From contig JACREF010000019.1 in NCBI GenBank assembly GCA_016218365.1, positions 68,543-132,542 of the forward strand: DNA of 64,000 bases, written 5' to 3'. The position numbers and the translations under genes are program-made. This stretch comes from Gammaproteobacteria bacterium. Its GTDB lineage: Bacteria; Pseudomonadota; Gammaproteobacteria; SZUA-140. Within the stretch, counting starts at the first letter, position 1. Each line of letters starts with the position of its first letter. The notes below the pieces were generated by a model. The model did no database searches. It saw only the letters and a list, made by a program, of their open reading frames with translations, and was not told the DNA's origin. Positions 8,386 to 16,875 of this stretch are shown one piece after another.

Positions 8386-9798
8386 TCAATTCGCAGTCTG
8401 TTGTTCAATATACGCCAGCGCCATGTCGATGCGCCGCAGGCAGGCCTCACGCCCGACCAGATACAGTGTCAGATCAATGGGCGGTGACGCCCCCTGGCCG
8501 CTGACCGCAACCCGCAGCGGCATGCCGACCTTGCCGATCTTGATGCCCAGTTCTGCGGCCACCTGCTCGATGGCCTGATGCAACACCTCGGTCGTCCACG
8601 GCTGCAAATCTTGCAGCCGCTGCCGCATCCGCTGCAGCGGTGCCTGCGCTGCCATCACCAGATGGGATTGCGCGGCCTTGGGCTCGAAGGCGTCGAAATC
8701 GCGGTAGAAGAAGGCGCTGCTGCGCGCCATCTCGGAGAGCGTCGTCGCCCGTTCGCGCTGCGCCTTGACGATCTCGACCAGCTCCGGCCCCTCGCCGGGG
8801 TCGATGCCGAGCAGACCCAGGTGACGGCTCAAATGACGGGCCACATGCTGCGGTGCCGAGTTCTTGATGTAGTGCTGATTCAGCCACAGCAGCTTGTCGG
8901 GGTTGAAGGTCGAGGCCGAGTTGTTGATCTGGTCGATGTCGAAAAACTCGATCATCTGGTCCGCCGAGAACACCTCCTGATCGCCATGTGACCAGCCCAG
9001 CCGCACCAGATAATTCAGCAAGGCCTCGGGCAAATACCCCTCATCATGATACTGCATGACACTGACTGCACCGTGACGCTTGGACAATCGCTTGCCATCC
9101 TCACCGAGGATCATCGGCACATGGGCATAGATCGGCGGCGTCGCCCCCAGGGCCAAGAGGATATTCATCTGGCGCGGCGTGTTATTCAGATGATCGTCAC
9201 CACGGATCACATGAGTGATCTGCATATCCAGATCATCAACGACGACGGTGAAGTTATAGGTCGGTGTGCCGTCGGAGCGGGCGAGGATCAGGTCATCGAG
9301 CTCGTCATTGGCAAACACTACACGGCCACGCACCTGGTCCTCGACCACCACCTGACCGTGCTGCGGATTGCGAAACCGTACCACCGGCGGGACACCCGGC
9401 GGCGGTGGCCCGCTGCGATCACGGCAGCAACCATCGTAGCGCGGCTTTTCCTTGTTGGCCATCTGTTGCTCGCGCAGCTGCTCGAGCCGCTCCTTCGAGC
9501 AATAGCAGTGATAGGCCCTGCCCTGACCAAGCAGCTCCTGGAGCACCTGACGGTAGCGATCAAAGCGCTCGGTCTGGCGAAACGGCCCTTCGTCATAATC
9601 GAGATTCAGCCAGTTCATGCCCTCAAGGATGGCATTGATCGATTCGGTCGTCGACCGCTCGAGGTCGGTGTCCTCGATGCGCAGGATAAAGGTGCCGCCG
9701 TGTTTGCGGGCATACAGCCACGAAAACAGTGCGGTGCGGGCGCCTCCGATATGCAGAAATCCGGTCGGGCTCGGGGCAAAACGTGTTCTGACTGTCAT
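8386..9798 (-). CDS. gltX: Glutamyl-tRNA synthetase
   Basis: Charges tRNA-Glu with glutamate. 470 residues, the normal length for a bacterial GluRS. HIGH motif: [19 protein letters not shown] near residue 10. KMSKS counterpart: [11 protein letters not shown]. The zinc-binding region contains CYCSKERL and a further cysteine near CCRDRSG, matching the C-x-C...C pattern of E. coli-type GluRS. First gene of a gltX-glnS unit; its tRNA substrate is encoded 2 kb downstream. In E. coli GltX is the target of the HipA toxin, and a HipA homologue is nearby. Confidence 0.97.
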   Translation of the reverse strand: MTVRTRFAPSPTGFLHIGGARTALFSWLYARKHGGTFILRIEDTDLERSTTESINAILEGMNWLNLDYDEGPFRQTERFDRYRQVLQELLGQGRAYHCYCSKERLEQLREQQMANKEKPRYDGCCRDRSGPPPPGVPPVVRFRNPQHGQVVVEDQVRGRVVFANDELDDLILARSDGTPTYNFTVVVDDLDMQITHVIRGDDHLNNTPRQMNILLALGATPPIYAHVPMILGEDGKRLSKRHGAVSVMQYHDEGYLPEALLNYLVRLGWSHGDQEVFSADQMIEFFDIDQINNSASTFNPDKLLWLNQHYIKNSAPQHVARHLSRHLGLLGIDPGEGPELVEIVKAQRERATTLSEMARSSAFFYRDFDAFEPKAAQSHLVMAAQAPLQRMRQRLQDLQPWTTEVLHQAIEQVAAELGIKIGKVGMPLRVAVSGQGASPPIDLTLYLVGREACLRRIDMALAYIEQQTAN

Positions 9799-9914
9799 GA
9801 TCCATCAGCAGGTTGAGAAGTGGGCCTATTCTAGCACCCCTGCCCGTCAGCGGAAATCTGCGGTGCCCACTTATCATGATAGAATCCCGGCATCATGTTA
9901 AGTGGAACCGAGCG

Positions 9915-10496
9915 ATGGCAACCGCCCCGGCCCTGAGCCCGCCCCCGACCGCCTGTTATGTCAGCGGCAAGGGCATGTATGCATCAAACACCACCTGGTC
10001 GTTCAAGGCGAGCGTGATCCTGGCGCTGGAGCAATCGGGACTGGGCTTTGACACCCGCTACCGCTATTACTGCCAGCAGTTCCCCGCTATGGAGGCCAGT
10101 CAGCTGGCGCGGATGATCTGTGATCCGATGGAGTATTATGACCGCAACTTTCCGGCCTATCTTGCACAGCAACAGGGCCGGATCAGCGAGGCCGAGGCTG
10201 CGACCCGGTTCATGCTGACACTGGATGACCAGTTCCGGCAGCAGGCCGAGGTGGCGATCTATTGCCTCGATGAGGCAGGGTTCGGCTCCGGGGTCAATAT
10301 CATGCGCTTTCTGACCCGCGGCAAACCGCTGCTCGGCTTCTACAATCTGCAACGGCTGCAGCATCCGTTGAATCTCTCCAACATCCTGCAGCTGCAGCTC
10401 CACTATCCGGAGCTGGTCACGCTGATCAGCTACCAGGACGGTGATGACCTGCCACAGCAGGTGCTGGGCTGGCTACAGGGGCGACACAGGGGCTGA
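9915..10496 (+). CDS. Conserved-looking protein of unknown function
   Basis: 193 residues from ATG 9915. No signal peptide or membrane segment. It starts MATAPALSPPPTACYVSGKG and contains CLDEAGFGSGVNIMRFLTRG followed by KPLLGFYN near residues 118-145. That second stretch recalls the 'D..G.G..E...A...GKP.lg' loop of nucleoside 2-deoxyribosyltransferase-like and TIR/SLOG-like Rossmann folds, but I do not recognise a family. Transcribed divergently from gltX, with 116 bases between the starts. An upstream in-frame ATG at 9813 would overlap the gltX promoter region and is less likely. No function is assigned. Confidence 0.7.
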   Translation: MATAPALSPPPTACYVSGKGMYASNTTWSFKASVILALEQSGLGFDTRYRYYCQQFPAMEASQLARMICDPMEYYDRNFPAYLAQQQGRISEAEAATRFMLTLDDQFRQQAEVAIYCLDEAGFGSGVNIMRFLTRGKPLLGFYNLQRLQHPLNLSNILQLQLHYPELVTLISYQDGDDLPQQVLGWLQGRHRG

Positions 10497-10525
10497 TTGC
10501 GCGCATCACAGAACACGCCGCTGCA

Positions 10526-11791
10526 TCATGCTCCGTAGGTCGTGCCATCCCAGAACGAGAAGTTGACCTCCTCGGCATTGCCTGGACCGATGCTCACCGT
10601 CTCCAGCACCTGATCGCTGCGACCATCAAGGATCGTCAGTGTCCCGTCGCTGGGATTGGGGATGAATACATACACCGGCTTGCCACCCGGTGCCAGGAAG
10701 GCCAGTGGACGGCGGCCACAATCGGCAACCCCGACCTGCACCTCCCGCAGCAGTTCCAGCGCCGGCAGCTTGGTCGCATCATAGACCCGGACCACATTCT
10801 TTTTCAGATTCTTATGTTGCGCACCCTTGCCAGTGGCCGCCGAGGTCACATACAGCCGGCTACCATCAGGGCTGAAGCGGTAGACGCTGGGGTAAAAATC
10901 CGGCACCTCGATACTGTGCACCACCTTGTTGCTGCGGATATCCGCCACCGACAGGATACCCAGCACATGCTCGGCATTGGACTTGCGATCCGCGCCCTTG
11001 CCAATCAGATAGCGGCCATCCGGCGACAGCAGCAGATTGCTGCTCTTTTTCATCACCATGCGGTTGACGATGGCATTGTTGCGCGGATCAATGACCGAGA
11101 TCGATCCATAGCCATTGCTCAGACTGTAGATCAGTCCGGTCACATCGGAATAGACCTGGCCATGCGGAAATGCATTATTCGGCACGCCATTCGCCCCTTC
11201 CTCATCCTTGTCCGGCTCGGCAAGATTGATGGTATCCAGTACCTGCAGATAACTGCTGCTGTCTTGCGGATCATGACCCACGACACAGATCGAACCATCC
11301 AGCAGGTTGCTGACAAAGGCCCGGCGCAGCAAATCGGGATGATTCCTGGTCGGCGCGGTAAAGGTCACGACATGATGGCCGCGCCCGGCACAGATGATGC
11401 GGGAGAGCTCTGCAGACTGGCCGCTGTTGCGCACCACGATCACCGGCGAGCCCTGATCGGCACAATTTAACGGATCGTTGCCGGTCTCCTCATCACCATC
11501 GCTGACAAACCAGACATGCTGGCCATCGGGATCACGATAAGAGTAGATCGGGAATGCATCACTGGGCAACGCCTTGTGTGACACGATCTTGCGCGCCTCG
11601 GGATCCAGCACCCAGGCCCCCAAGCGGTCCTGACCAGCGCCAATGAACAACGGTCGACGCTCGGCGCCCCGGCCACTGGCCTCCGCCACCGGCAACTGCT
11701 GAACCCGGAACCTGCCACCATCACCACTGACAATGGCCACCACCCCGCCGGATTCGGCAGAGATATGACACACCAATGACCACTCACTCAT
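10526..11791 (-). CDS. YVTN/WD-like beta-propeller protein
   Basis: 421 residues. Repeated blade-like segments end in patterns such as NLLLSPDGRYLIGKG, SVYRFSPDGSRLYVTSAATG and LAFLAPGGKPVYVFIPNP, and 'VISVIDPRNN' or 'LTILDGRSDQVLETV' strands recur. These mark a seven-bladed YVTN/YncE-type beta-propeller. No signal peptide is seen (start MSEWSLVCHISAESGG), so it may be cytoplasmic. Such folds usually bind proteins or ligands and have no fixed activity. It lies 46 bases downstream of the Deg-type protease on the same strand and may be its partner; that is inference from position. Confidence 0.75.
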   Translation of the reverse strand: MSEWSLVCHISAESGGVVAIVSGDGGRFRVQQLPVAEASGRGAERRPLFIGAGQDRLGAWVLDPEARKIVSHKALPSDAFPIYSYRDPDGQHVWFVSDGDEETGNDPLNCADQGSPVIVVRNSGQSAELSRIICAGRGHHVVTFTAPTRNHPDLLRRAFVSNLLDGSICVVGHDPQDSSSYLQVLDTINLAEPDKDEEGANGVPNNAFPHGQVYSDVTGLIYSLSNGYGSISVIDPRNNAIVNRMVMKKSSNLLLSPDGRYLIGKGADRKSNAEHVLGILSVADIRSNKVVHSIEVPDFYPSVYRFSPDGSRLYVTSAATGKGAQHKNLKKNVVRVYDATKLPALELLREVQVGVADCGRRPLAFLAPGGKPVYVFIPNPSDGTLTILDGRSDQVLETVSIGPGNAEEVNFSFWDGTTYGA

Positions 11792-11837
11792 AACAAACCT
11801 CTCACAAATCCTGTCAACTGATCAGCGGCAAACAGTA

Positions 11838-13307
11838 CTACCACCGCATCGGGACGATATTGTAACGCATCCTGATCGCAGACTGTTCTTTCTCCAGCTC
11901 CTGACGATCGAGGACGATCTTGGCCTTATTTTCCAGTTCGATGACGTGGTACGGACCGGTGTCCTTGGCAAAGGCCTGGACAACATCATCCAGTTTATGG
12001 ATATCCATATCATTGATCTTCATGACACGCACATCCTCCACCCAGCCACTATAGCCTTTGTTGACCGAGGCGGCGAACACCTCGGCAATGACCACCAGCT
12101 CTTCCATACCATCAATCTCGCCATAGACGGTATCGCTATACTCGGTGATGGTCTGCGGCACCTGATTGCCGAGGCTGGCGATATACCGCGGCTCCACCGC
12201 CCTGATGATAAAACCGCCTATATCGAAGAAGCGTGGTTGCTTATCATACAATGGCACCGGCGGCACAACCTTGAAATTATAAGGGCCGAGCCTGACCTTC
12301 TTCTTGATGATCTCGCCATTACGGGAGATCTTCACCGTGATCTCGTCACCCACCTGCTTGGTCACCACCGGATACATCAGACCGATCTTGCTATCGCCGC
12401 GAAACGGCAACTTTGCATCATTCAGCACCTTGATACCATCAATCTCAAGCAGCACATCATCGGACTGCACGACGCCATCCACTGTGCTGCCCTTGGCAAC
12501 AAATATGACCCTGACCCCGCTGAGATCCGGGCCCATCTTCAAGGACTCGCGGATAGTCGGGTTCTCCAGCGGCTGCACAAAAACACCCAGCAACGGTATG
12601 CCATCAATCCCGCCATTTTTGACATCGTTAAGGAACTGATTGATCACCGGCGCCGGGATAAAATAGCCGATACCCTGCCCCCCTGAAGCGACCTGGGTCG
12701 CCACCCCGAGACAGCCGCCGGTCCGGTCCGAGAACACCGGGCCACCGGAGTTGCCGGGATTGATCGCGGCATCGGTCTGCACCATCAGACTCATGACACC
12801 GCTATGGGCATAGGACATCAGGTCGATACGCGATACCACACCCTCGGTAAACGAGATCTGGGTACCACCTACCGGATAACCTACCGTGACAACCTTCTCT
12901 CTGAGCAAGGGCAACTCATCGAACATGATAGGCTTGACCTTGGGATTCTTGTTCTCATCCTTGAGCCTGATCAACGCCAGATCTACCTGATGATTAACTG
13001 CCACCAGCTCAGCCTCATGCTTGTCCGGATCACCCGGGATCTCAACCTCGATATAGGTATTGTCAGCGACACAGTGACCATTGGTCAGTATCCCCTCGGG
13101 GATATAGAAGGCTGAACATACCGCCTTGCTGGACGGCGACTTGTTCCATGGTTGCCGCGCCCCCCAGCTCTGTGATGTCACATAGAGTTTGACGACGGCC
13201 TTGCTGGTATCCCGCAGATCTATGGCCTGCGCCACACCGCTGACCAGCACCATGGCGCCAGCGGCAGCCCCTTGCAGCATCATCCGTCTGCACCACTTTC
13301 TTAACAT
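11838..13307 (-). CDS. Exported trypsin-like serine protease of the Deg/HtrA type with PDZ domains (plant Deg9-like architecture)
   Basis: About 489 residues from ATG 13307. The signal peptide has a twin-Arg-like basic start (MLRKWCRRMMLQ) and ends near VSGVAQA. Protease domain: catalytic His in LTNGHCVAD, Asp in HQVDLALIRL, Ser in NPGNSGGPVF. A PDZ domain follows (GVFVQPLENPTIRESL...VLLEIDGIKV). A second C-terminal unit (GGFIIRAVEPRY, VVIAEVFAASVNKGY, VMKINDMDIHKLDD) resembles the Do-like PDZ of plant Deg2/Deg9/Deg10 proteases more than E. coli DegP. Predicted periplasmic quality-control protease. The frame extends 26 codons upstream, but those residues do not look like a signal peptide. Confidence 0.88.
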   Translation of the reverse strand: MLRKWCRRMMLQGAAAGAMVLVSGVAQAIDLRDTSKAVVKLYVTSQSWGARQPWNKSPSSKAVCSAFYIPEGILTNGHCVADNTYIEVEIPGDPDKHEAELVAVNHQVDLALIRLKDENKNPKVKPIMFDELPLLREKVVTVGYPVGGTQISFTEGVVSRIDLMSYAHSGVMSLMVQTDAAINPGNSGGPVFSDRTGGCLGVATQVASGGQGIGYFIPAPVINQFLNDVKNGGIDGIPLLGVFVQPLENPTIRESLKMGPDLSGVRVIFVAKGSTVDGVVQSDDVLLEIDGIKVLNDAKLPFRGDSKIGLMYPVVTKQVGDEITVKISRNGEIIKKKVRLGPYNFKVVPPVPLYDKQPRFFDIGGFIIRAVEPRYIASLGNQVPQTITEYSDTVYGEIDGMEELVVIAEVFAASVNKGYSGWVEDVRVMKINDMDIHKLDDVVQAFAKDTGPYHVIELENKAKIVLDRQELEKEQSAIRMRYNIVPMRW

Positions 13308-13460
13308 TCCAGGCACCTCAACCGTTATCCTATAAGGGACGTTAGCTTGCGCAATCCACGACCAACACGGCGCAGACAATAACATGTTCCTGGCAGGGTT
13401 GCCCAGTGCGGCGGTGCGGCACCCGATTCGCGTCAGTTCACGAACATGACGGGCTCGATC

Positions 13461-13925
13461 TCAGACCTTTCCATCCTCAACCAGGTGACGACACCGGATA
13501 TAATCTGTATGCGACACATGCAGCAGGTCGGAGACCTTGCGCACCAGATGCTCTTCATATTTGTCCTTATGACCATCGGCATACACCACCTGCCATAACA
13601 TCGTTACCACCCGGACCTTGTCCTGATACTCCAGTTCACGATCAAGCAACGAGGTAAACTGGAACAATGAGGAGGCATTCTTGACCTCGACCTCTGCCAG
13701 ATCCAGCAATTCTGCCACCTCCTGCGGCTGCAGATCAGTAAACTGCAGCATCAGCTCATTGATCAACTGCCGTTCGGCGTCCTGATCCTTGAAATCGGAC
13801 CGCAGCACCTCGATCATCAGACAGGCCGTTGCCAGGTGCAAGGCGTGCTCATGATAACCAGCGCGCCCGTCACCTGCCGTGATACTAATCTTCCGGTCGA
13901 AATAGCGGCGGATACGATCCAGCAT
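13461..13925 (-). CDS. TerB-family protein
   Basis: 154 residues, mostly helical, beginning MLDRIRRYFDRKI. Conserved TerB features are LATACLMIEVLRSDF, acidic residues of the DxxxxxxE type, and VTMLWQVVYADGHKDKYEEH near the C-terminus. TerB-like proteins are cytoplasmic, metal-binding and often linked to membrane stress; the precise role is unknown. The start at 13925 lies 13 bases after the dnaQ stop, so this is the last gene of the methyltransferase-rnhA-dnaQ run. A longer frame overlaps dnaQ out of frame and is rejected. Confidence 0.85.
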   Translation of the reverse strand: MLDRIRRYFDRKISITAGDGRAGYHEHALHLATACLMIEVLRSDFKDQDAERQLINELMLQFTDLQPQEVAELLDLAEVEVKNASSLFQFTSLLDRELEYQDKVRVVTMLWQVVYADGHKDKYEEHLVRKVSDLLHVSHTDYIRCRHLVEDGKV

Positions 13926-13938
13926 CTGCGGCAGTCCT

Positions 13939-14652
13939 TTAATGGGTAGGTTCGATATCGCGCCAGACGCAGCGACCGGATTTCGCCAGGCGCTCCAGCC
14001 AGCGCTGATGCGCCTCAACCTCGTCCGTTGCCGCCGCAAGCACCGGCAGTGCCGCCTCAGCACTACGCTGCAGACGCATCACCGCCTCGACGTTGCGCTC
14101 GACCTGCGCCGTCCGCTCACCCAGCCCCAGATCACGCTGTCCACCGGTCATCACCAGGTAGAGATCGGCCAGGATCTCGGCATCAAGCAGCGCGCCATGC
14201 AGTGTGCGCTGCGAATTATCAATACTGTAACGCTTGCATAACGCATCCAGGCTGTTGCGCTGCCCCGGATGCAGCTGTCTGGCCAACAGCAGCGTATCCG
14301 TCACGCTGCCACAGTGTTTGGTCACCGGCGGCAGACCGAGGCGCCGCAACTCGGCATCAAGAAAACCAATATCAAACGGGGCATTATGGATGATCAGCTC
14401 GGCGCCGCCGATAAAGGCCAGGAATTCTGCCGCGACATCCTGGAAACGCGGCTTGTCAGCCAGAAACTCGTTGCTGATGCCATGAACCTCGAGCGCGCCG
14501 TCATCGATCTCGCGATCCGGCTGCAGGTACTGATGGTAATGAACCCCGGTCAAGCGGCGCTTGACCAGTTCGACGCAACCGATCTCGATGATACGATGAC
14601 CCTGCGACGGCTCCAGCCCGGTTGTTTCGGTATCCAGTATGATCTGTCTCAT
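13939..14652 (-). CDS. dnaQ: DNA polymerase III epsilon subunit (3'-5' proofreading exonuclease)
   Basis: 237 residues, close to E. coli DnaQ (243). The DEDDh motifs are visible: Exo [12 protein letters not shown], Exo [16 protein letters not shown], and Exo III with [17 protein letters not shown]-terminal stretch suits alpha-subunit binding. It proofreads within the Pol III core. The start overlaps the rnhA stop in an ATGA arrangement. The rnhA-dnaQ adjacency is conserved in gammaproteobacteria, though divergent in E. coli and co-directional here. Confidence 0.97.
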   Translation of the reverse strand: MRQIILDTETTGLEPSQGHRIIEIGCVELVKRRLTGVHYHQYLQPDREIDDGALEVHGISNEFLADKPRFQDVAAEFLAFIGGAELIIHNAPFDIGFLDAELRRLGLPPVTKHCGSVTDTLLLARQLHPGQRNSLDALCKRYSIDNSQRTLHGALLDAEILADLYLVMTGGQRDLGLGERTAQVERNVEAVMRLQRSAEAALPVLAAATDEVEAHQRWLERLAKSGRCVWRDIEPTH

Positions 14653-15107
14653 GTGCCCTTCCCGCTGCGACCCTGCATTTCATCGATGGCCTGATTGGCC
14701 AGGCGATCGGCCAGTTCGTTCTCAGGGTGGCCGTTATGCCCCTTGACCCAGCACCATTCTATCTTATGTCGGGCACTGACCTCATCCAGCTGCTGCCACA
14801 GGTCAACATTCTTCACCGGCTGACGTGAAGAGGTCTTCCAGCCGCGCTGCTTCCAGGAAACGATCCATTCGGTGATCCCTTTCTGGACATACACCGAATC
14901 GGTCGTGATCCTGACCTGACAGCGCCGCTTCAGGGCCTCGAGCGCGCGGATCGCCGCCAGCAACTCCATCCGGTTATTGGTGGTCTCGGCCTCCGCCCCG
15001 TACAGGTGTTTCTCGTGGCCGCGCCCACTGCGCAACACCACCCCCCAGCCACCGGGACCGGGATTGCCACGGCAGGCACCGTCAGTATAGATATCGATGT
15101 GATCCAA
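14649..15107 (-). CDS. rnhA: Ribonuclease HI
   Basis: 152 residues (E. coli 155). Hydrolyses the RNA strand of RNA-DNA hybrids. Catalytic acids: Asp in [18 protein letters not shown], Glu in [10 protein letters not shown], Asp in ITTDSVYV, and Asp in [10 protein letters not shown]. The basic handle ([14 protein letters not shown]) and the [11 protein letters not shown] loop are present. It overlaps dnaQ by 4 bases and follows the methyltransferase by 14 bases. Confidence 0.98.
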   Translation of the reverse strand: MDHIDIYTDGACRGNPGPGGWGVVLRSGRGHEKHLYGAEAETTNNRMELLAAIRALEALKRRCQVRITTDSVYVQKGITEWIVSWKQRGWKTSSRQPVKNVDLWQQLDEVSARHKIEWCWVKGHNGHPENELADRLANQAIDEMQGRSGKGT

Positions 15108-15121
15108 ACATCACCCGTGCA

Positions 15122-15919
15122 TTATTGAGTCGGAGACTTCACCAGATCGGACACTACGACACGGCGCGGCTTCCACACCGGCCTGACCGGTGTCAACGTG
15201 GCCACCCGCTTTTTACCCAGCAGCAGGTAAACGCCCCCCCGGTTACGGGCATACCGCCCGCCCAGTCGCTCCATAAACTCCAGCCGCCGCAGCGTGGGCT
15301 CATGGACCAGCGGCGGACGAAAGCAACTGGTCCGGCACAGCACCGTGTCGAAACCAACCAGACGCAACCATTCCCGGATGCGTGACATGCTGCGAAACTT
15401 GCCACACCATGGAAAACGATCGCTGCGATAACGCAGCGCGCGCACCCCCCCCCAGAGACTCCACGGATTGAAGCCGAGGATGATCACATGACCTTCCGGA
15501 ATCAACACCCGATCAACCTCCCGCACCACCTCATACGGGTCGACGGCGAATTCCAGCGTATGCGGCAACACCACCACATCAATCGACCCGGACAGGATCG
15601 GCAACGATTCCGGAACGGACACCACGCCGGTCCTGCGCTGCACCAGATCGTCAGCATTCAGTGAAAAGAGACCATCGACGATGCACTGGTGAGGAATGCG
15701 GCATGACTTATACAACCCATCATCATAGGCAGCCCCGATCTGTATCATGTGATAACCAAACAGATTGCTCAGTACCGCCTCCAGCTCCCGTTGTTCGGCA
15801 ACCCGCAGCCAGCGTCCGAGGGCGGAGGTCCGATACCAGTCATGCAGGCCCTCCATGCGGCGCTGCTCTCGCTCGACGGCCGGCATGGTGTGTCTGTTGT
15901 TGGTCGTCTTATATTCCAT
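15122..15919 (-). CDS. YafS-like class I SAM-dependent methyltransferase
   Basis: About 265 residues from ATG 15919. A degenerate motif I (MIQIGAAYDDGLYKSC) is followed by VVVLPHTLEFAVDPYEVVREV and the post-motif GHVIILGFNPWSLWGG. This pattern and the position between gloB and rnhA match the YafS-type methyltransferase of E. coli (same neighbours). Substrate unknown. The frame is open back to 16000, which would leave only 6 bases before the divergent gloB, so the shorter start is preferred; 15886 is another possible ATG. Confidence 0.88.
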   Translation of the reverse strand: MEYKTTNNRHTMPAVEREQRRMEGLHDWYRTSALGRWLRVAEQRELEAVLSNLFGYHMIQIGAAYDDGLYKSCRIPHQCIVDGLFSLNADDLVQRRTGVVSVPESLPILSGSIDVVVLPHTLEFAVDPYEVVREVDRVLIPEGHVIILGFNPWSLWGGVRALRYRSDRFPWCGKFRSMSRIREWLRLVGFDTVLCRTSCFRPPLVHEPTLRRLEFMERLGGRYARNRGGVYLLLGKKRVATLTPVRPVWKPRRVVVSDLVKSPTQ

Positions 15920-16006
15920 TGGTGCGGATATCCGACTCTCCCGTGTGTTGCTGACCGTTAACCCGCCCGGATTGACCCTCACCGCCGGTGATGCGAGCAT
16001 GGCACA

Positions 16007-16780
16007 ATGATCCGCGTTGATGCCATACCCGCCTTTGAGGACAATTATATCTGGCTGCTCAGTGCAGCAGGATCACAGCCGTCTCGTGACGCCGTCGTCG
16101 TCGACCCCGGCACCGCCGAACCGGTCATCGCCTGCCTTGAACGCCTGCAGCTGAGACTGACCGCCATCCTGATCACCCATCACCATGATGATCACTGCGG
16201 CGGGATCACCGCACTGACCCGACACACCCCGGTTCCGGTCTACGGCCCGCTGCGTCCCGGCCTGCCGATCAGTCATCCGCTCCATGATGGTGACAGGCTG
16301 ACCGTGCTACCCGGGCTAGAGCTTGCCGTCATCAGTGTCCCGGGCCACACCCGGGATCACCTGGCCTATTACGGTGGCGAGATGTTGTTCTGCGGCGACA
16401 CGCTGTTTGCCGGCGGTTGCGGTCGCGTCTTCGAAGGCGACAGTGCGCAACTGTACCAATCACTGACCCGTCTGGCCACACTGCCCGAGACAACACGAAT
16501 CTATTGTGCCCACGAATACACCCTCGACAATCTGGCGTTTGCCCGCCAGGTGGAGCCCGACAATCAGGCCTTGCAACAACGGCTGGCCCGGGTCAGAGAC
16601 TTGCGCGCCACCGGGCAGGCCACCATCCCGTCGCTACTGGCCGAAGAACACCTGACCAACCCTTTCTTGCGCTGCGCCGTACCCGACGTACACCATGCAG
16701 TTGAACATTTTTCAGGCAAATCGCCGGCATCGCCCCAGGAGGTCTTCAAGATCCTGCGCTACTGGAAAGACACATTTTAG
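16007..16780 (+). CDS. gloB: Hydroxyacylglutathione hydrolase (glyoxalase II)
   Basis: 257 residues, the family length. Metallo-beta-lactamase fold with the metal motif ITHHHDDHCGG, a further His in VPGHTRDHLAYY, Asp in LFCGDTLFAGGCGR and His in YCAHEYTLDNLAF. Hydrolyses S-lactoylglutathione to lactate and glutathione in methylglyoxal detoxification. The C-terminal helical domain ends ILRYWKDTF. It lies divergent to the methyltransferase and upstream of mltD, as in the E. coli block. Confidence 0.97.
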   Translation: MIRVDAIPAFEDNYIWLLSAAGSQPSRDAVVVDPGTAEPVIACLERLQLRLTAILITHHHDDHCGGITALTRHTPVPVYGPLRPGLPISHPLHDGDRLTVLPGLELAVISVPGHTRDHLAYYGGEMLFCGDTLFAGGCGRVFEGDSAQLYQSLTRLATLPETTRIYCAHEYTLDNLAFARQVEPDNQALQQRLARVRDLRATGQATIPSLLAEEHLTNPFLRCAVPDVHHAVEHFSGKSPASPQEVFKILRYWKDTF

Positions 16781-16799
16781 TCCTGCCTTCCACATAAGA

Positions 16800-16829
16800 C
16801 TGACCTCGCTCTAAAGATTCCCCTATAAT
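16800..16829 (+). promoter_or_regulatory. Candidate sigma-70 promoter for mltD
   Basis: A perfect TATAAT (16824-16829) lies 18 bases after CTGACC (16800-16805). The -10 box contains the ATG at 16828, so RNA from this promoter would begin downstream of that ATG. This supports the TTG at 16876 as the mltD start. Confidence 0.6.
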
Positions 16830-16875
16830 GACCGAATTAAATAGTCAGCCCCCGGCAAAAAGCGGAGCACCATTT

